Source: Semisulcospira habei
Taxonomy: Eukaryota; Mollusca; Gastropoda; Semisulcospiridae
NCBI GenBank assembly: GCA_036245525.1
Contig: BTPG01000008.1
Coordinates: 34,178,850-34,242,849, forward strand
Length of the DNA stretch: 64,000 nt
Direction: 5' to 3'
This document shows, in pieces, positions 12,201-24,627 of the stretch (position 1 is its first letter; the number at the start of each line of letters is the position of its first letter). Made by a program: the position numbers and the translations under genes. The notes beneath the pieces were generated by a model. That model was not told where the DNA came from. It did no database searches and saw nothing but the letters and a program-made list of their open reading frames with translations.

Positions 12201-15200
12201 CTCCAGTGTGGTCTACATCCTTAAGCCACGTGTGACGGGTTGCAGCTGAGTGAAGTTTCTTTAAAAGAACCTTACGTGTGTACGTCTGGTGTGATATCAT
12301 ACTACAACTACGACTCAACACGTAACACAAGGGTAGAGCCGAATTAGCGCCCCTTACCAGGCGCCAAGCTAATCTGGCACTACCCTTGAAAAAAACTGTG
12401 TATGCAGTGCCAAAGTAACATCTGACCTTGGCAGATGTTTCATGACCTTCAAAAAATACTAACTGATCTCTTGGCTTGACTTCGCGAACGAAGATTCTTT
12501 AGGGCTTGCCCACGTCGTCTGCAGGCATTTTCGTGACTGCGGAGGCCAATCTGGGACAGGCAGGTTCGACCGCAGTGGCTGCAGGGGAAGGTCTGGTCAG
12601 GGTTCTGAGTTACGACAACTCTGTTTTTTCTCCTGAGCCGCTTGTCCTTGAGGTTAGCTCTGCGAGAGTCCTCAAAGGAGACGGCTGCCTTGTGAATGGT
12701 GGAGCGCCAGGTGTCACGGTCCGCAGCAAGCAAAGACCACTGGCGGTGGTCGATTTGGCAGGCACTAAGTGACTTCTTGAGACCGTCTTTGTATCTCTTC
12801 TTTGGTGCCCCTCAGTCTCGGTGTCCAGTGGCGAGCTCGCCGAACAGAGTGATCTTGGGTAGGCGATGATCCTCCATCCTGGAGACGTGCCCCGCCCAGC
12901 GAAGCTGTGTCCACAGCAGCAAAGCCTCGATGCTCACAGTTTCCGCCTGTTCATGGACCTCGACGTTGGTGACATAGTCACTACAGTGAATGCTGAGGAT
13001 GGTACACAGGCAGCGCTGGTGAAAGCGTTCGAGGAGTCGTAGTTGGCTGCGGTAGAGGGCCCAGGACTCGGAACCGTACAGCAGGGTGGTGAGGACGACA
13101 GCTCTGTACACGCTGATCTTGGTGCCTTTTTTCAGCTGTTGATTGTGCCACACCTGCTTGAATAGTCGCCCGAAAGCACTGTTCGCTTTTGCCAGCCTGT
13201 TGTCCAGCTCCTTGTCCAGCTTGGCATCTGACATGATGATGCAGCCGAGGTAGGTAAACTGGTGTACAGACTTCAGTTCAGACTCGCCGATGGTGATGTG
13301 GGGAGGGCGATGCTCTTCCTTGGGTGCTGGCTGATGAAGGACCTCTGTCTTTTTCACACTGACCTCAAGTCCAAAGAGCTGGGCGGCATCTGCGAAGCAG
13401 GACGTAATGCGCTGCAAGGCTCTCTCTGTGTGTGCAATGAGGGCAGCGTCATCAGCAAAGAGCAGCTCACGAATCAGTTGGTCTAGGGTTTTCGTGTGGG
13501 CCTGCAGTCGTCTGAGGTTGAACAGGCTGCCATCGAGACGATACCTGACGTACACTGCGTCATCATCGTCGAGGTCCACTGTGACCTGCTTCAACATCAT
13601 GCTGAAGAAGATGGTGAAGAGGGTCGGTGCCAGCACGCAGCCTTGCTTCACGCCGTTGCGAATGGGGAATGGTTCTGAGAGGTCACTGTTTAGTCTGACC
13701 TGGCCTTGCTGGTCCTTGTGGAGCTGGACGATCATGTTGAGGAACTTTGGGGGGCAGCCTAGTCGCTCCAGGATCTGCCACATACCTTGCCTGCTCACAG
13801 TGTCGAACGCTTTAGTTAGGTCGACAAACGTTACGTACATCCCTTTGTTCTGCTCGTGGCACTTCTCCTGAAGCTGTCTCAGCACAAAGACCATGTCGGT
13901 GGTACTCCTGTTGGCTCTGAAGCCACACTGGCCCTCTGGGAGGTGGTCTTCAGTGATGGCAGGCATCAGCCGATTCAGGAGCAACCTTGCGAAAATTTTC
14001 CCGGCAATGGACAGCAAGGTAATTCCACGATAATTAGAGCAGGCAGACTTCTCTCCTTTGTTCTTGTACAAGGTGATGATGACTGCATCACGGAGATCCT
14101 TTGGTAGTGTTCATTTTTCCCAGCAGCAGAGAAAGAGGTCATGGAGCTTGTTGTGCAGTGCTGGGCCTCTATGTTTCCATATATCTGGCGGGATTCCATC
14201 AATGCCTGCTGCTTTGCCACTCTTGAGCTGGTGGATGGCTGTGAGGGTCTCTTCGGCGGTGGGCGGTTCGTCCAATTCAACCTTTAGTGGAAGGTGTGGG
14301 ATTTGGAGGATGACTGTTTCTTTAACAGTGCGCTCAGCGCCGAAGAGGTCCTGAAAGTATTCCGACCAGCGGTTCAAGATGGAGGTATTATCTGTGAGGA
14401 GTGCCTGTCCATCAGCGCTTCGCAGGGGACTTTGTACCAGGTGCCTAGGGCCATACACTGCTTTCAGTGCTTCATAGAAGCCCCTGTAGTCACCGTTGTC
14501 AGCGCAGAGCTGGGTCCTCTGTGCGTGTCTGGACCACCACTCGTTCTGGAGTTCTCTAAGCTTGAGCTGGAGACTGCTGCAGATGAGGCGGAAGGCAGAC
14601 TTCTTCACAGGGCAGGAAGGCTGGGCTAGGTGGGCCTGGTGGGCGGCTCTTTTTTTTTGCTATAAGTTCCTGGATCTCTACGTCGTTTTCGTCAAACCAG
14701 TCTTTGTTCCTCTTTCCAGCAAAGCCCAAGACTTCCACAGAAGATTTTACAATAGCAGTTTTCAGTTGTTCCCAGAGTGTTTCAGGGGAGGAGTCTGCTG
14801 GATCAACTGTGTCTTTGAGCATGCGCTGTAAATTGGCCTGAAAGCAGCTTTCTTGTCGTCACGCTGAAGGCTGGCAACATCAAGCTTTTTCTTGGGGGGG
14901 CCCCCTTTCTTGGGTTTCAGCTTGAGGCGGAGCCTGAGTTTGCAGCGAACAAGGCGGTGGTCAGTGTGGCACTCTGCGCTGGGCATCACTCTGGTGAGGA
15001 GAACATCACTGCGGTCCCTCTGACGCACTAGGACATAGACAATAAGGTGCCAGTGCTTGGAGCGAGGATGCATCCAGGTGGTCTTTCGACTGTCCTTTTG
15101 CTGGAAAGTAGTGTTGGTGATGACAAGTTGCTGCTCTGCACAGAGCTCCAACAGTAGGCGACCAATGTCATTGCAGTTCCCAACGCCATGCTTGCCGAGG

Positions 15201-18200
15201 ACTCCTTTCCAGGCTTCAGAGTCTTGGCCCACTCTGGCATTGAAGTCGCCAAGGATGATGACTTTGTCGTCTGCAGGGGTGCTCTGCAGGAGGCTCCGCA
15301 GGTCAGAGTAGAACTTGTCTTGTTCTGCAGGCTCTGCCAGGAGGGTTGGGGAGTACACACTGAGAAGAGTGACATATTGCTGGTGTCTCAGTGGGAGGCG
15401 CATGGACATGATGCGGTCGGAGTGACCCGTTGGTAGGTTTTCCAACTTAGTCGCAATGGGGGTCTTCACCATGAAGCCCACGCCTGAGAGCCGTCTTTCT
15501 GATGCAGGCCTGCCTGACCAGTAGAGGGTGTAGCCAGCGCCAAGTTCTTGGAGGCTGCCTTCCTCCGGGAGGCGTACTTCGCTGAGCGCGGCGATGTCGA
15601 TGTTTAACCTCCGCAATTCATGGGCAATGAGGGCGGAGCGACGCTCAGGGCGTCCGCTGTCTGCTGTGTCAAGCATGGTTCGGATGTTCCAGCATGCTAC
15701 GTTGAGTCCGGTCGTGGTCGTCATGAGAGTGGATCCGTTGTTTTTTCTTGTTTTCTGACCGCATGAGAAGATGCCCATTGACCGCGGCTAGCCAACTGGG
15801 GTTACGAGGGGATGAGCTTTGGTTAGGCCACCTTTTCTAGGCCCCTCTCCGTGTGGAGCAAGCAGTGCTGTCCCTAGAGAAGGCTGCTTGGTCGTTCAGG
15901 GTGTGCCGAGTGACGTTGTCATCCCCAGGTCAACATCAGGCGACCAATATCCTGAACCGCCTGCATGCAGGTTTGAGACTGCGGCTTCCAGTGACATCTT
16001 TCACCTGCCGTTTTTGCCCCTTGCCCATCGCTACAGGACTTGGAAAGTTCAGTGTCATAGTCCGTGGGCGTTTCCTAAAGCCTGCGCGGTGGAGCTTTTT
16101 GGTGGAGTGCAGTGTGCGCAGTACTGGCCCCACCCTTTAAACCCTTGGTTCATTTGCCATGGCCTAGCAAGCTGGGATGGTGGCATCAAGGTCCTCAGGT
16201 CGTAGGTTTTATATCGGACTGTCCTTGTCTTAGTCTCTGGCTCAAAAGCCTTCCCCGGAGACACGGGGGGCTTTGATGTCAGGGGTTTCCTCCCTTAGCC
16301 TTTCCGCAGCCAAGCGGCCAGGCCTGCAAGGCAGCAGGGGACTCGTGGGGGTCGGGGTTGTCTATGTCCCATGCAGATGTGAACATCTGCCCACTGCCCA
16401 GACGGTGACACTTACCAGAGGAGAAAAATCCAACGCTGGAACCCGGTATCAAACCTCGCACCTTTGGCATTGGAGGCAGATGCCTTAACCACTGCGCCAC
16501 TTCCCCGTCTTTAACTAACTGATACAAAAGAAATAATAATACAACAGTGAAGAAGTAAATTAGATTTTGGCAGGCATTCCACAAACTTGAAAATCCCTTA
16601 ACTGACTGTATATTAAAATACTAATACAACAGTGCCAAAGTGATTAACATCTGACCTTGGCAGGCGTTTCATGACCTTGAAAAGGAACCTGAGGGACTCA
16701 TTTGACACACCATCTAGCAGGTCCCCAGCATCATAGCGACTGTACGCCACATTGATCAGCGTCTCTTCATCAGTTGCGCCGCAGAACGGGGACATGCCGC
16801 TCAAACTGTGGAGAGAAAAATGCAGTGCAGTAAACGTAATCCATGGCATAAATCTTTGTGTGCTCCTGCAGTCTGCATCCAACCTCTGCTATAGATGGAA
16901 TGATGTACATACTTTTATAGCACTTGTTTTATACTTACATTTACCCATTACACTCTGACACACTATGGCAAGACATGTATCGACAATGATAGTTCAAGGG
17001 TGATGCCAGAATATCTAGGCACCAAGTTATTCCGGCACCACCCTTTAACTATCATGGCTGATTTATCTCCTGTACTGTTATGTAGACTATTAGTATAGGT
17101 CTCCAATATCCTGTTCCTTTCTCAGCACAGTGTGTCAATATAAAATTGCAGCTCAGTGTTTTATCTTATATTTTTATGTATCCATCTGATCAGTCTCTGA
17201 ATATTACTTCATTTAACAATCTTTGGCTTGTCAGTTTTGTAGCAAAAGATGCACATTTCTGCTCCATAGTACTCACAGTAAGAAAGCGAGAGTTCCCACT
17301 CCCCACACGTCTGAAGCGAAGGTCGCCTTCTCCTTCACGACTACCTCAGGAGCTGACACACAAAAATGGAGGAATGAATGCAGTTGACTTAGCTTGCAAC
17401 ATGATCAGATATAACTAGTCAGCTGTAACAATGCTCTTTTCAAGGTCCCCAGTGCACTTTTGTCTGTGTAAATCACGTTTGTTCACAACAAACTCTGCAC
17501 ACAACAGCAAATCAATTTGTTATGTACCCATTCCATTAACGCTTTCCATCCTGACACACTGCTACTTGGAATAAATTTGACTATGATAGTTCAAGGGTAG
17601 TGCCAAAATAGCTTGGCACCTCAAGCGCCAAGCTATTCTAGCAATACCCTTGAAATAAAATGGTTAATCTGCTTACTAATCTGTAACGTAAAGGACAATA
17701 AGCAATTTTGAAAAAAAATCCTCCTCAGGATGGTTAAGTAAAGCAATTCCTTCTGTGACAGACATAGCTGCCCAATCGCCTGCACTTGGCACCAAAACTG
17801 AAAAATGCCATGACAGCATACCAATGAAGTCTGGGTATCCCTTGCGAGGCACGGTCACCCCCTCCGGCCCTGACACGGCCAGTGCCAGAGAGAAATCGGC
17901 CAGTTTGATGTCCAGGCCTCGGGGGGCAGTGAGCAACAACGACGATGGTTGCAGGTTGAGGTGCACCAGGCTGTTACGGTGAAGATACTGGAGGCCATAC
18001 AGCACCTGAAAACAATCAATTAGAAAAGCACTGTAGCCCATAAAGCCCTGACATGCTACAACAGGATGTGGATCGACCATGATAGTTCAAGGGTGGTGTC
18101 AGAACAGCTTGTAGGCGCCAATCTATTCTGACACCACCCTTAAACTTTCAAGGTCAATCTCTAGAACTGTGGTGTAGACCCTCCAAGGATGTGTAAAAAA

Positions 18201-21200
18201 AAAAATCATAATTTTATCCTGAGGATGTAATGAGTTAGAAGAAAAGTTATTCTAGATTTCAATCTCTTAACACACTTGTGCATGCAGTCAATAGTACTGT
18301 TTACAATATTCTTGGCTGTATGCACAAATGGAATGGGTTAAACCTTGCAGTACGCATACAGTTTTTGTATTTAATTTGTGAAAGTTGGTATTTTTGTGCT
18401 CAGCAAAATCATATCTACTTCAAAAGAATTCCCCCAAAGTCAAAATTGATACGGCTATAGTGGCAGGTGTGTAAAAATGATACCGTCACTGATAAAGTTA
18501 ACTTTTGGATGACGGAACGCACATATGGAGCGATGATGTGAGTGATGATAGTGTTGCAATGGACAGTTTTGGTATGTCTTTTAGAACAGATAGAGATAGT
18601 AAGATTAGTGGGAAACGGTGGGGTGGGGGAGTAGGCCTGTATATTAATGAACGGTGGTGTAGAAAGTCAAGCGTAATGGTTAGGAAACAGCTTAATACAT
18701 GTAGATTTATTGTCAGTGTCACTCGTGAGTTTGGTCAGATTTTTGTACGGTCATCTACACCCCCCCCCCCCCCACCCCCACCCCTACCCAGATAGCGGAT
18801 GTGATTAGAGAGTTACAGCTGACTTTAACGACTGTGACTTACACACAAGCTTACCGACTTTTCACCAGTACATGACTGTCCCCACTCGCAAAAACAAGAC
18901 AGATTTAGTGTATGGAAACGTCCCCAATGCATCATTTGTTCTCCCTCCCGTAGGTAACTCTGACCACAATAGTGTGTTTCTTGTCCCAGCATACAAACCC
19001 AAGATCCAGATAGAGCCCATAGTGAAGAAGTTAGTTAAAGTGTGGTCTAAGGATAGCGTAGAACAGTTGCAGGGATGTTTTGAGTGTACAGATTGGGATG
19101 TGTTTCTTGATTCTAGTGTTAGTGTAGACGAAGCTACTGAAGTGATTTCTATGTGAATTTCTGTGAAGATATGATTATTCCATCTAAGACAGTGAAATTG
19201 TATCCCAACAACAAACCATTGATTGATTTCAAAGTCTCTCAAAGCCACACTGAATGAGTAAAAGGTTGCATTTCAAAGTGGAGACAGAGTAGAAAGGAAA
19301 GCAGAACAAAATAAATTGAGGAAGCAGATTTTAGACGCTAAGAAAAAGTCTAAAGAGAAAGTAGAGTCACAGTTTGAATCAGGTAGCTTAGCAGATGCAT
19401 GGAAAGGACTTAAAATTCTAGGAGACTACATTAAACCAAAACTCAGTAGCAGTAGCATGCCAATGAAAGAACAAATTGAATTTTCTGAAAAACTTAATGA
19501 ATTTTATTGTCGATTTGAGAAAGATGATTGGAAGGATGACTTAGATAGCATGATTTCCCAGCTTGAAGTAAATGTGGCAGGCAATGTTGAAGAAGACTTT
19601 GAAATCCATGGCAAGGCGGTTGAGAAGCTTTTTAGCAAACTGAATGTAAGAAAGCAGTGGGCCCTGATAATATTTGTGGAAGAGTTTTGAGATTATGTGC
19701 CAGTCAGTTGTCTGTTGTTTTTAGCCGTTTGTTTAGTTGGTCTCTGAAGGATTGCACTGTGCCTAGACTCTGGAAAACATCTACTGTCTGCCCCATCCCC
19801 AAGAACAACAAGCCCAAGACACTCAATGACTATCGCCCCGTAGCTCTCACCTCTATAGTAATGAAGTGCTTTGAGCGTATTGTCCTTTCTAGACTGCTCT
19901 ATCAGGTCAAGCCCTATCAAGATCTTTTCCAGTTTGCATACAAGCAGAACAGATGTATAGATGACGCCACACTCACACTCCAGCACCATGCATACACACA
20001 TTTGAAAAAACCTGGCTCTTTTGTACGCATTCTTTTTATAGACTTTTCTTCAGCCTTCAACACTATAACAACCCTATCTCATGGCTCAAAAACTTCTCTG
20101 TTACAATGTAACTCCAAGACATATTTTATGGATTGTCAACTTCCTTGTAAACAGGACCCAGTCAGTCCGCTTTCAAACAGCTCTCTCATTCCTTAGGTCC
20201 ACTTCCATAGGTGTCCCTCAAGGTACAGTTCTCTCCCCAGTGCTGTTCACACTTACTTTACTTATTTGCAAAATCCTCTGCAGAAGTCTTGGGTTTCGCC
20301 AGAAAGAAGAACAAAGACTGGTCTGACGAAAACGATGTAGAGATCCAGGAACACCTAGCAAAAAAAAGAGCCGCCCATCAGGCCCACCTAGCCCAGCCTT
20401 CCTGCCCTGTGAAGGTCTGCCTTCCGCCTCATCTGCAGCAGTCTCCAGCGCAAGCTCAGAGATCTCCAGAATGAGTGGTGGACCAGACTTGCACAGAGGA
20501 CCCAGCTTTGTGCTGACAATGGTGACCACAGGGGCTTCTACGAAGCACTGAAAGCAGTGTATGGCCCCAGGCACCTGGTACAAAGTCCTCTGCGAAGCGC
20601 GAATGGCCAGGCACTCCTCACAGATAATACCTCCATCTTGAACCGCTGGTCGGAATACTTTCAGAGCCTCTTCAGCGCTGAGCGCACTGTTCAAGAAGCA
20701 GTCATCCTACAAATCCCACACCTCCCAGTAAAGGTTGAATTGGACGAACCGCCCACCGCTGAAGAGACCCTCACAGCCATCCACCAGCTCAAGAGTGGCA
20801 AAGCAGCAGGCATTGATGGAATACCGCCAGAGATCTGGAAACATGGAGGCACAGCACTGCACAACAAGCTCCATGACTTCTTTCTCTGCTGCTGGGAGGA
20901 AGGAACACTACCAAAAGATCTCCGTGATGCAGTCGTTATCACCCTGTACAAGAACAAAGGCGAGAAGTCTGACTGTTCCAACTATCGGGGAATTACCCTG
21001 CTGTCCATTGCTGGGAAAATCCTTGCAAGGCTGCTCCTGAATCGGCTGGTACCTGCCATCGCTGAAGACCAACTCCCAGAGGGCCAGTGTGGCTTCAGAG
21101 CAAACAGGAGCACCACCGATATGGTCTTTGTGCTGAGACAGCTACAGGAGAAGTGCCGCGAACAGAACAAAGGGCTGTACGTAACATTTGTCGACCTAAC

Positions 21201-24200
21201 AAAAGCGTTCGACACTGTGAGCAGGCAAGGCATGTGGCAGATCCTGGAGCGGCTTGGCTGTCCCCCAAAGTTCCTCAACATGATTGTCCAGCTACACGAG
21301 GACCAGCAAGGCCAGGTCAGACTCAACAGAACCATTCCCTATTCTCAACGGCGTAAAGCAGGGCTGCGTGCTGGCACCGACCCTCTTCACCATCTTTTTT
21401 AGCATGATGTTGAAGCAGGCCACAGTGGACCTCGATGATGACGATGCAGTGTACATCAGGTACCGTCTCGATGGCAGCCTGTTCAACCTCAGACGACTGC
21501 AGGCCCACACGAAAACCCTAGACCAACTGATTCGTGAGCTGCTTTTTGCTGATGATGCTGCCCTCGTTGCACACACAGAGAGAGCCCTGCAGCGCATCAC
21601 GTCTTGCTTCGCAGATGCTGCCCAGCTCTTTGGACTCGAGGTCAGTCTGAAAAAGACAGAGGTCCTCCATCAGCCGGCACCCAAGACAGTGTATCGCCCT
21701 CCTCACATCACCATTGGTGAGTCTGAACTAAAGTCAGTGCACCAGTTTACTTACCTTGGCTGCATTATCACGTCGGACGCCAAGCTGGACAAGGAGCTTG
21801 ACAGCAGGCTGGCAAAAGCGAACAGCGCTTTCGGGCGACTTTTCAAGCGGGTGTGGCACAATCAACAGCTGAAAACAGGCACCAAGATCAGCGTGTACAG
21901 AGCTGTGGTCCTCACCACCCTGCTGTATGGTTCCGAGTCCTGGGCCCTCTACCGCAGCCAACTACGACTCCTCGAATGCTTCCACCAGCGCTGCCTGCGT
22001 ACCATCCTGGGCATTCACTGGAGTGACTATGTCACCAACGTCGAGGTCCTTGAACAGGCTGAAACTGTGAGCATCGAGGCTTTGCTGCTGCGGACACAGC
22101 TCCGCTGGGCGGGGCACGTCTCCAGGATGGAGGATCATCGCCTACCAAAGATCACCCTGTTCGGCGAGCTTGCTACTGGACACCGTGACAGAGGGGCACC
22201 AAAGAAGAGATACAAAGACTGTCTCAAGAAGTCACTTAGTGCCTGCCAAATCGACCACCACCAGTGGTCTTCGCTTGCTGCGGACCGTGACACCTGGCGC
22301 TCCACCATTTACAAGGCAGCTGTCTCCTTTGAGGACTCTCACAGAGCTAGCCTTAAGGACAAGCGGCTCAGGAGAAAAAACAGAGATGCCACAGCTCAGA
22401 ACCCTGGCCATACCTTCCCCTGCAGCCACTGCGGTCGAACCTGCCTGTCTCGGATTGGCCTCCGCAGCCACGAACAAGCCTGCAGACGTCGTGGGCAACT
22501 CCTATAAAATCTTCGTTCGCGAAGTCAAGCCAAGAGAGATGATGAGATGCTGTTCACACTCTACATTAACGATTGTAGTGGCACTGACTCTACCCTTCTT
22601 ATAAAATACTCGGATGACACTGCCTTAAAAGATCTCTCCAATAGCGATACAATTTACTTTGCAGAAGTAGAACGGTTTAGTGTCTGGTGTAAAGATAATT
22701 TCCTAGACCTAAATGTGAGTAAGACCAAGGAACTACTGATAGATTTTCGAAGAAACACCGCCCCTGTCCCAGTTCTGATGACTGATGGTGTATCTGTTGA
22801 GCGTGTGACTGAGTATAAGTACCTTGGAATAGTTATAGATGATAAGTTCACTTTTAATGCAAACACCACCCTCATACACAAGAAATGTCAGTCACGCATC
22901 TACTGCCTTCAGCAACTCAGGAAGCTGAATGTGAACCCCTCTGTCCTTCAAACTTTCTACTGCTCTTTTATCGAGTCTGTCATCACTTTCGGTTCTGTGT
23001 GCTGGTTTGGAGGTTTGAGTGTGAAGAACAAGGATGTCCTGGCACGAATGGTAAACGTCTGCAGTAAGCAAGCAAATGTGGAGTCCCTGTATGAACAGCG
23101 TGTGGTGAGAAAGGGTAGGCGGATAGCTTCAGACAGATCCCATGTCCTTGCCCACCTCTATGAACTCCTTCCCTCTGGCCGCAGACTCCGCACGCACAGA
23201 GCTAGGACACTCAGACTACAGAACAGTTTCATCCCCAAATCCATCACTCTAAGCAATCTTTAGGTACATCCACGCATACCCAAACCTAACTCCTCCCCCT
23301 ATCCCCCTTTACCTGTGTAATCAGTATTATGTATAATTGTGTCTAGGTGGGTGTGAATGTGTAAGTGCCGCTCAGTGCATAAAAGATGTTTATGTGTGAG
23401 ATGTGTAAGAGCTATGTGTAAAGATTTTGTAGTGTATACTTTGTTCATTTAGAATGTGTCTTTGTCTTGTTTGTACTACTTGTTATAAATGTACCACAAA
23501 TGAATTTATCTCTTCGAGATAATAAAGTACTCTTATTCTTATTCTTATATGTGTGTGCCAGTCAAAGCTCCCTTGCCAATGGGGCACACACATATGTGCG
23601 CTGGCCTCACTTACCATTGCCGAAGAGACGCACACATATTATGTGTGCTTGAATTCCAGTTTAACTATCAATACCGGCAGTACGGTCTAACGGAAGCAAC
23701 CTACTATAATCTTTCAAGCACTCATTTCTGTACTGGTAGAGTGACTTTTCTTGTTTGCATGGGCTGAAACAAGCGAAATAAATCACAAAGCGACCCGCCA
23801 AGCGCAAAAAAATGGCATGTGCGAATGGCGATGTATTCCCATGCTGAATTTGGGCGCCATCTTGTTTGCGCGACCACCACATGTTTTGTGCTCCCAGTGT
23901 TTTAGTGCTTTTCGTTGGATGTACTGTGTTTATGTGTGATGAAAGTCTGCTGAGTATCGCATAAGAGTGTGCTGATGAGGATTGTATGCTTGTTTTTCGT
24001 CGGATCTGCTTGCTGCTGATTTGGTATCGTATTGAATAGTGTCTATCGTTTGAACTTTGTTTACGTCGCCATTTTGCCTCCCCCGCAGCATGGCCAGTTG
24101 CGGGCCTTTTTCCGCTGCCCTGTTTTTACGTGCTAGGCGCTAGTGTGCGAAGTGTTTACTGTGCGAGTCTGTTCGCTACCCACATCTGTTGCTGCTGGTT

Positions 24201-24429
24201 GTTGTTCGTGTTCCTGCCGTCCTATAGGTTTTACGTGTGCTGCCCTAAATTTGTTATTTCCCGTCGACATCTCGCCCTCCCCACTTGTGATCTCGTCGCT
24301 GACCGACCATGTTTGCCCGCTTGTAATTTTTTTCCCCTGTATCCCTTCTGCCCTTTCAGTGTAGATTTTTGTGTATTATCAGTGTCGCTCCCCTACCACA
24401 CTCACACACACACCGGCACACACACACCG

Positions 24430-24500
<71 letters not shown>

Positions 24501-24564
24501 CTGTACTTTTTGTCCCTTGCGTATTATCAGGTCGCTCCCCTACCACACCGCTCACACACATACC

Positions 24565-24627
<63 letters not shown>

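Larger units (their letters stand above)
4756..12327 (+). mobile_element. Gmr1-like Ty3/gypsy LTR retrotransposon (decayed)
   Basis: Two LTRs starting TGTTACGATTGTGG and ending ..TAACA enclose gag, protease, integrase, RT and RNase H in that order. Integrase upstream of RT is the Ty1/copia-like order known for Gmr1-type Ty3/gypsy elements; the Gag core is of the kind from which SCAN domains are thought to derive. The element is antisense to the host gene, in the intron between exons 18 and 17. It has several frameshifts, an in-frame stop in gag and an internal RT deletion, so it is not functional. Flanking 5-mers (cacgt at 4751-4755, caagg at 12328-12332) are not identical, so the target duplication is mutated or the ends were rearranged. 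A solo LTR of the same family is at 58722-59435. Confidence 0.93.
11241..12327 (+). repeat. Right LTR of the Gmr1-like element
   Basis: 1087 bp, TGTTACG...TAACA. It has a TATA box (11884-11891) and AATAAA (12177-12182). It carries a segment absent from the left LTR (about 11893-12157) in which 'cattgt..' motifs recur about every 20-40 bp. Differences from the left LTR, such as an extra 'aaagtcgcacag' near 11430, indicate an old insertion. Confidence 0.93.
12449..14608 (-). pseudogene. Reverse transcriptase and C-terminal zinc knuckle of LINE copy 1
   Basis: Two open segments, 14608-14111 and 14071-12812, carry LKSGKAAGIDGIPPDIWKH, NYRGITLLSIAGKIFARLLL, FVDLTKAFDTV, GVKQGCVLAPTLF and the catalytic LLFADDAALIAH. 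A third segment (12733-12449) carries the C-terminal knuckle C-x2-C-x12-H-x4-C (FPCSHCGRTC ... SHENAC). Breaks lie near 14090 and near 12800. If intact it would perform target-primed reverse transcription. Confidence 0.9.
12468..16513 (-). mobile_element. LINE copy 1 (RTE/BovB-like, C2HC knuckle) with tRNA-derived 5' head
   Basis: About 4.05 kb on the minus strand, sense to the host gene, in the intron between exons 18 and 17. From 5' to 3': tRNA-like head (16513-16404), GC-rich leader, APE endonuclease, reverse transcriptase, C-terminal zinc knuckle, and a short 3' tail ending in a CTTCG-TTCG-CGAAG stem-loop and ..GCCAAGAG. It has 10-bp target duplications. A 5'-truncated relative is at 20254-22548. 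RT similarity to 'craniofacial development protein 2'-type sequences suggests the RTE/BovB group, but the clade is tentative. The RT is interrupted by a stop or frameshift near 14075-14110 and the EN-RT junction is shifted near 14760-14820. Confidence 0.88.
18485..23549 (+). mobile_element. Rex1/CR1-like LINE, interrupted by LINE copy 2
   Basis: Plus-strand, antisense to the host gene. It contains endonuclease remnants, RT in two halves separated by a nested insertion, and a 3' tail ataataaagtactcttatt followed by cttattctta repeats. The 5' boundary is uncertain; the first recognisable coding sequence is at about 18560. Frames are broken at several points. Confidence 0.83.

Noticed and set aside
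13407..13871. Plus-strand ORFs opposite the RT of LINE copy 1
   Set aside because: Shadows of the minus-strand RT; no independent similarity.
16430..16508. A genuine tRNA gene
   Set aside because: A and B boxes are present but the acceptor stem does not pair, the sequence continues into SINE-like DNA, and a second copy with target duplications shows it is SINE-derived.
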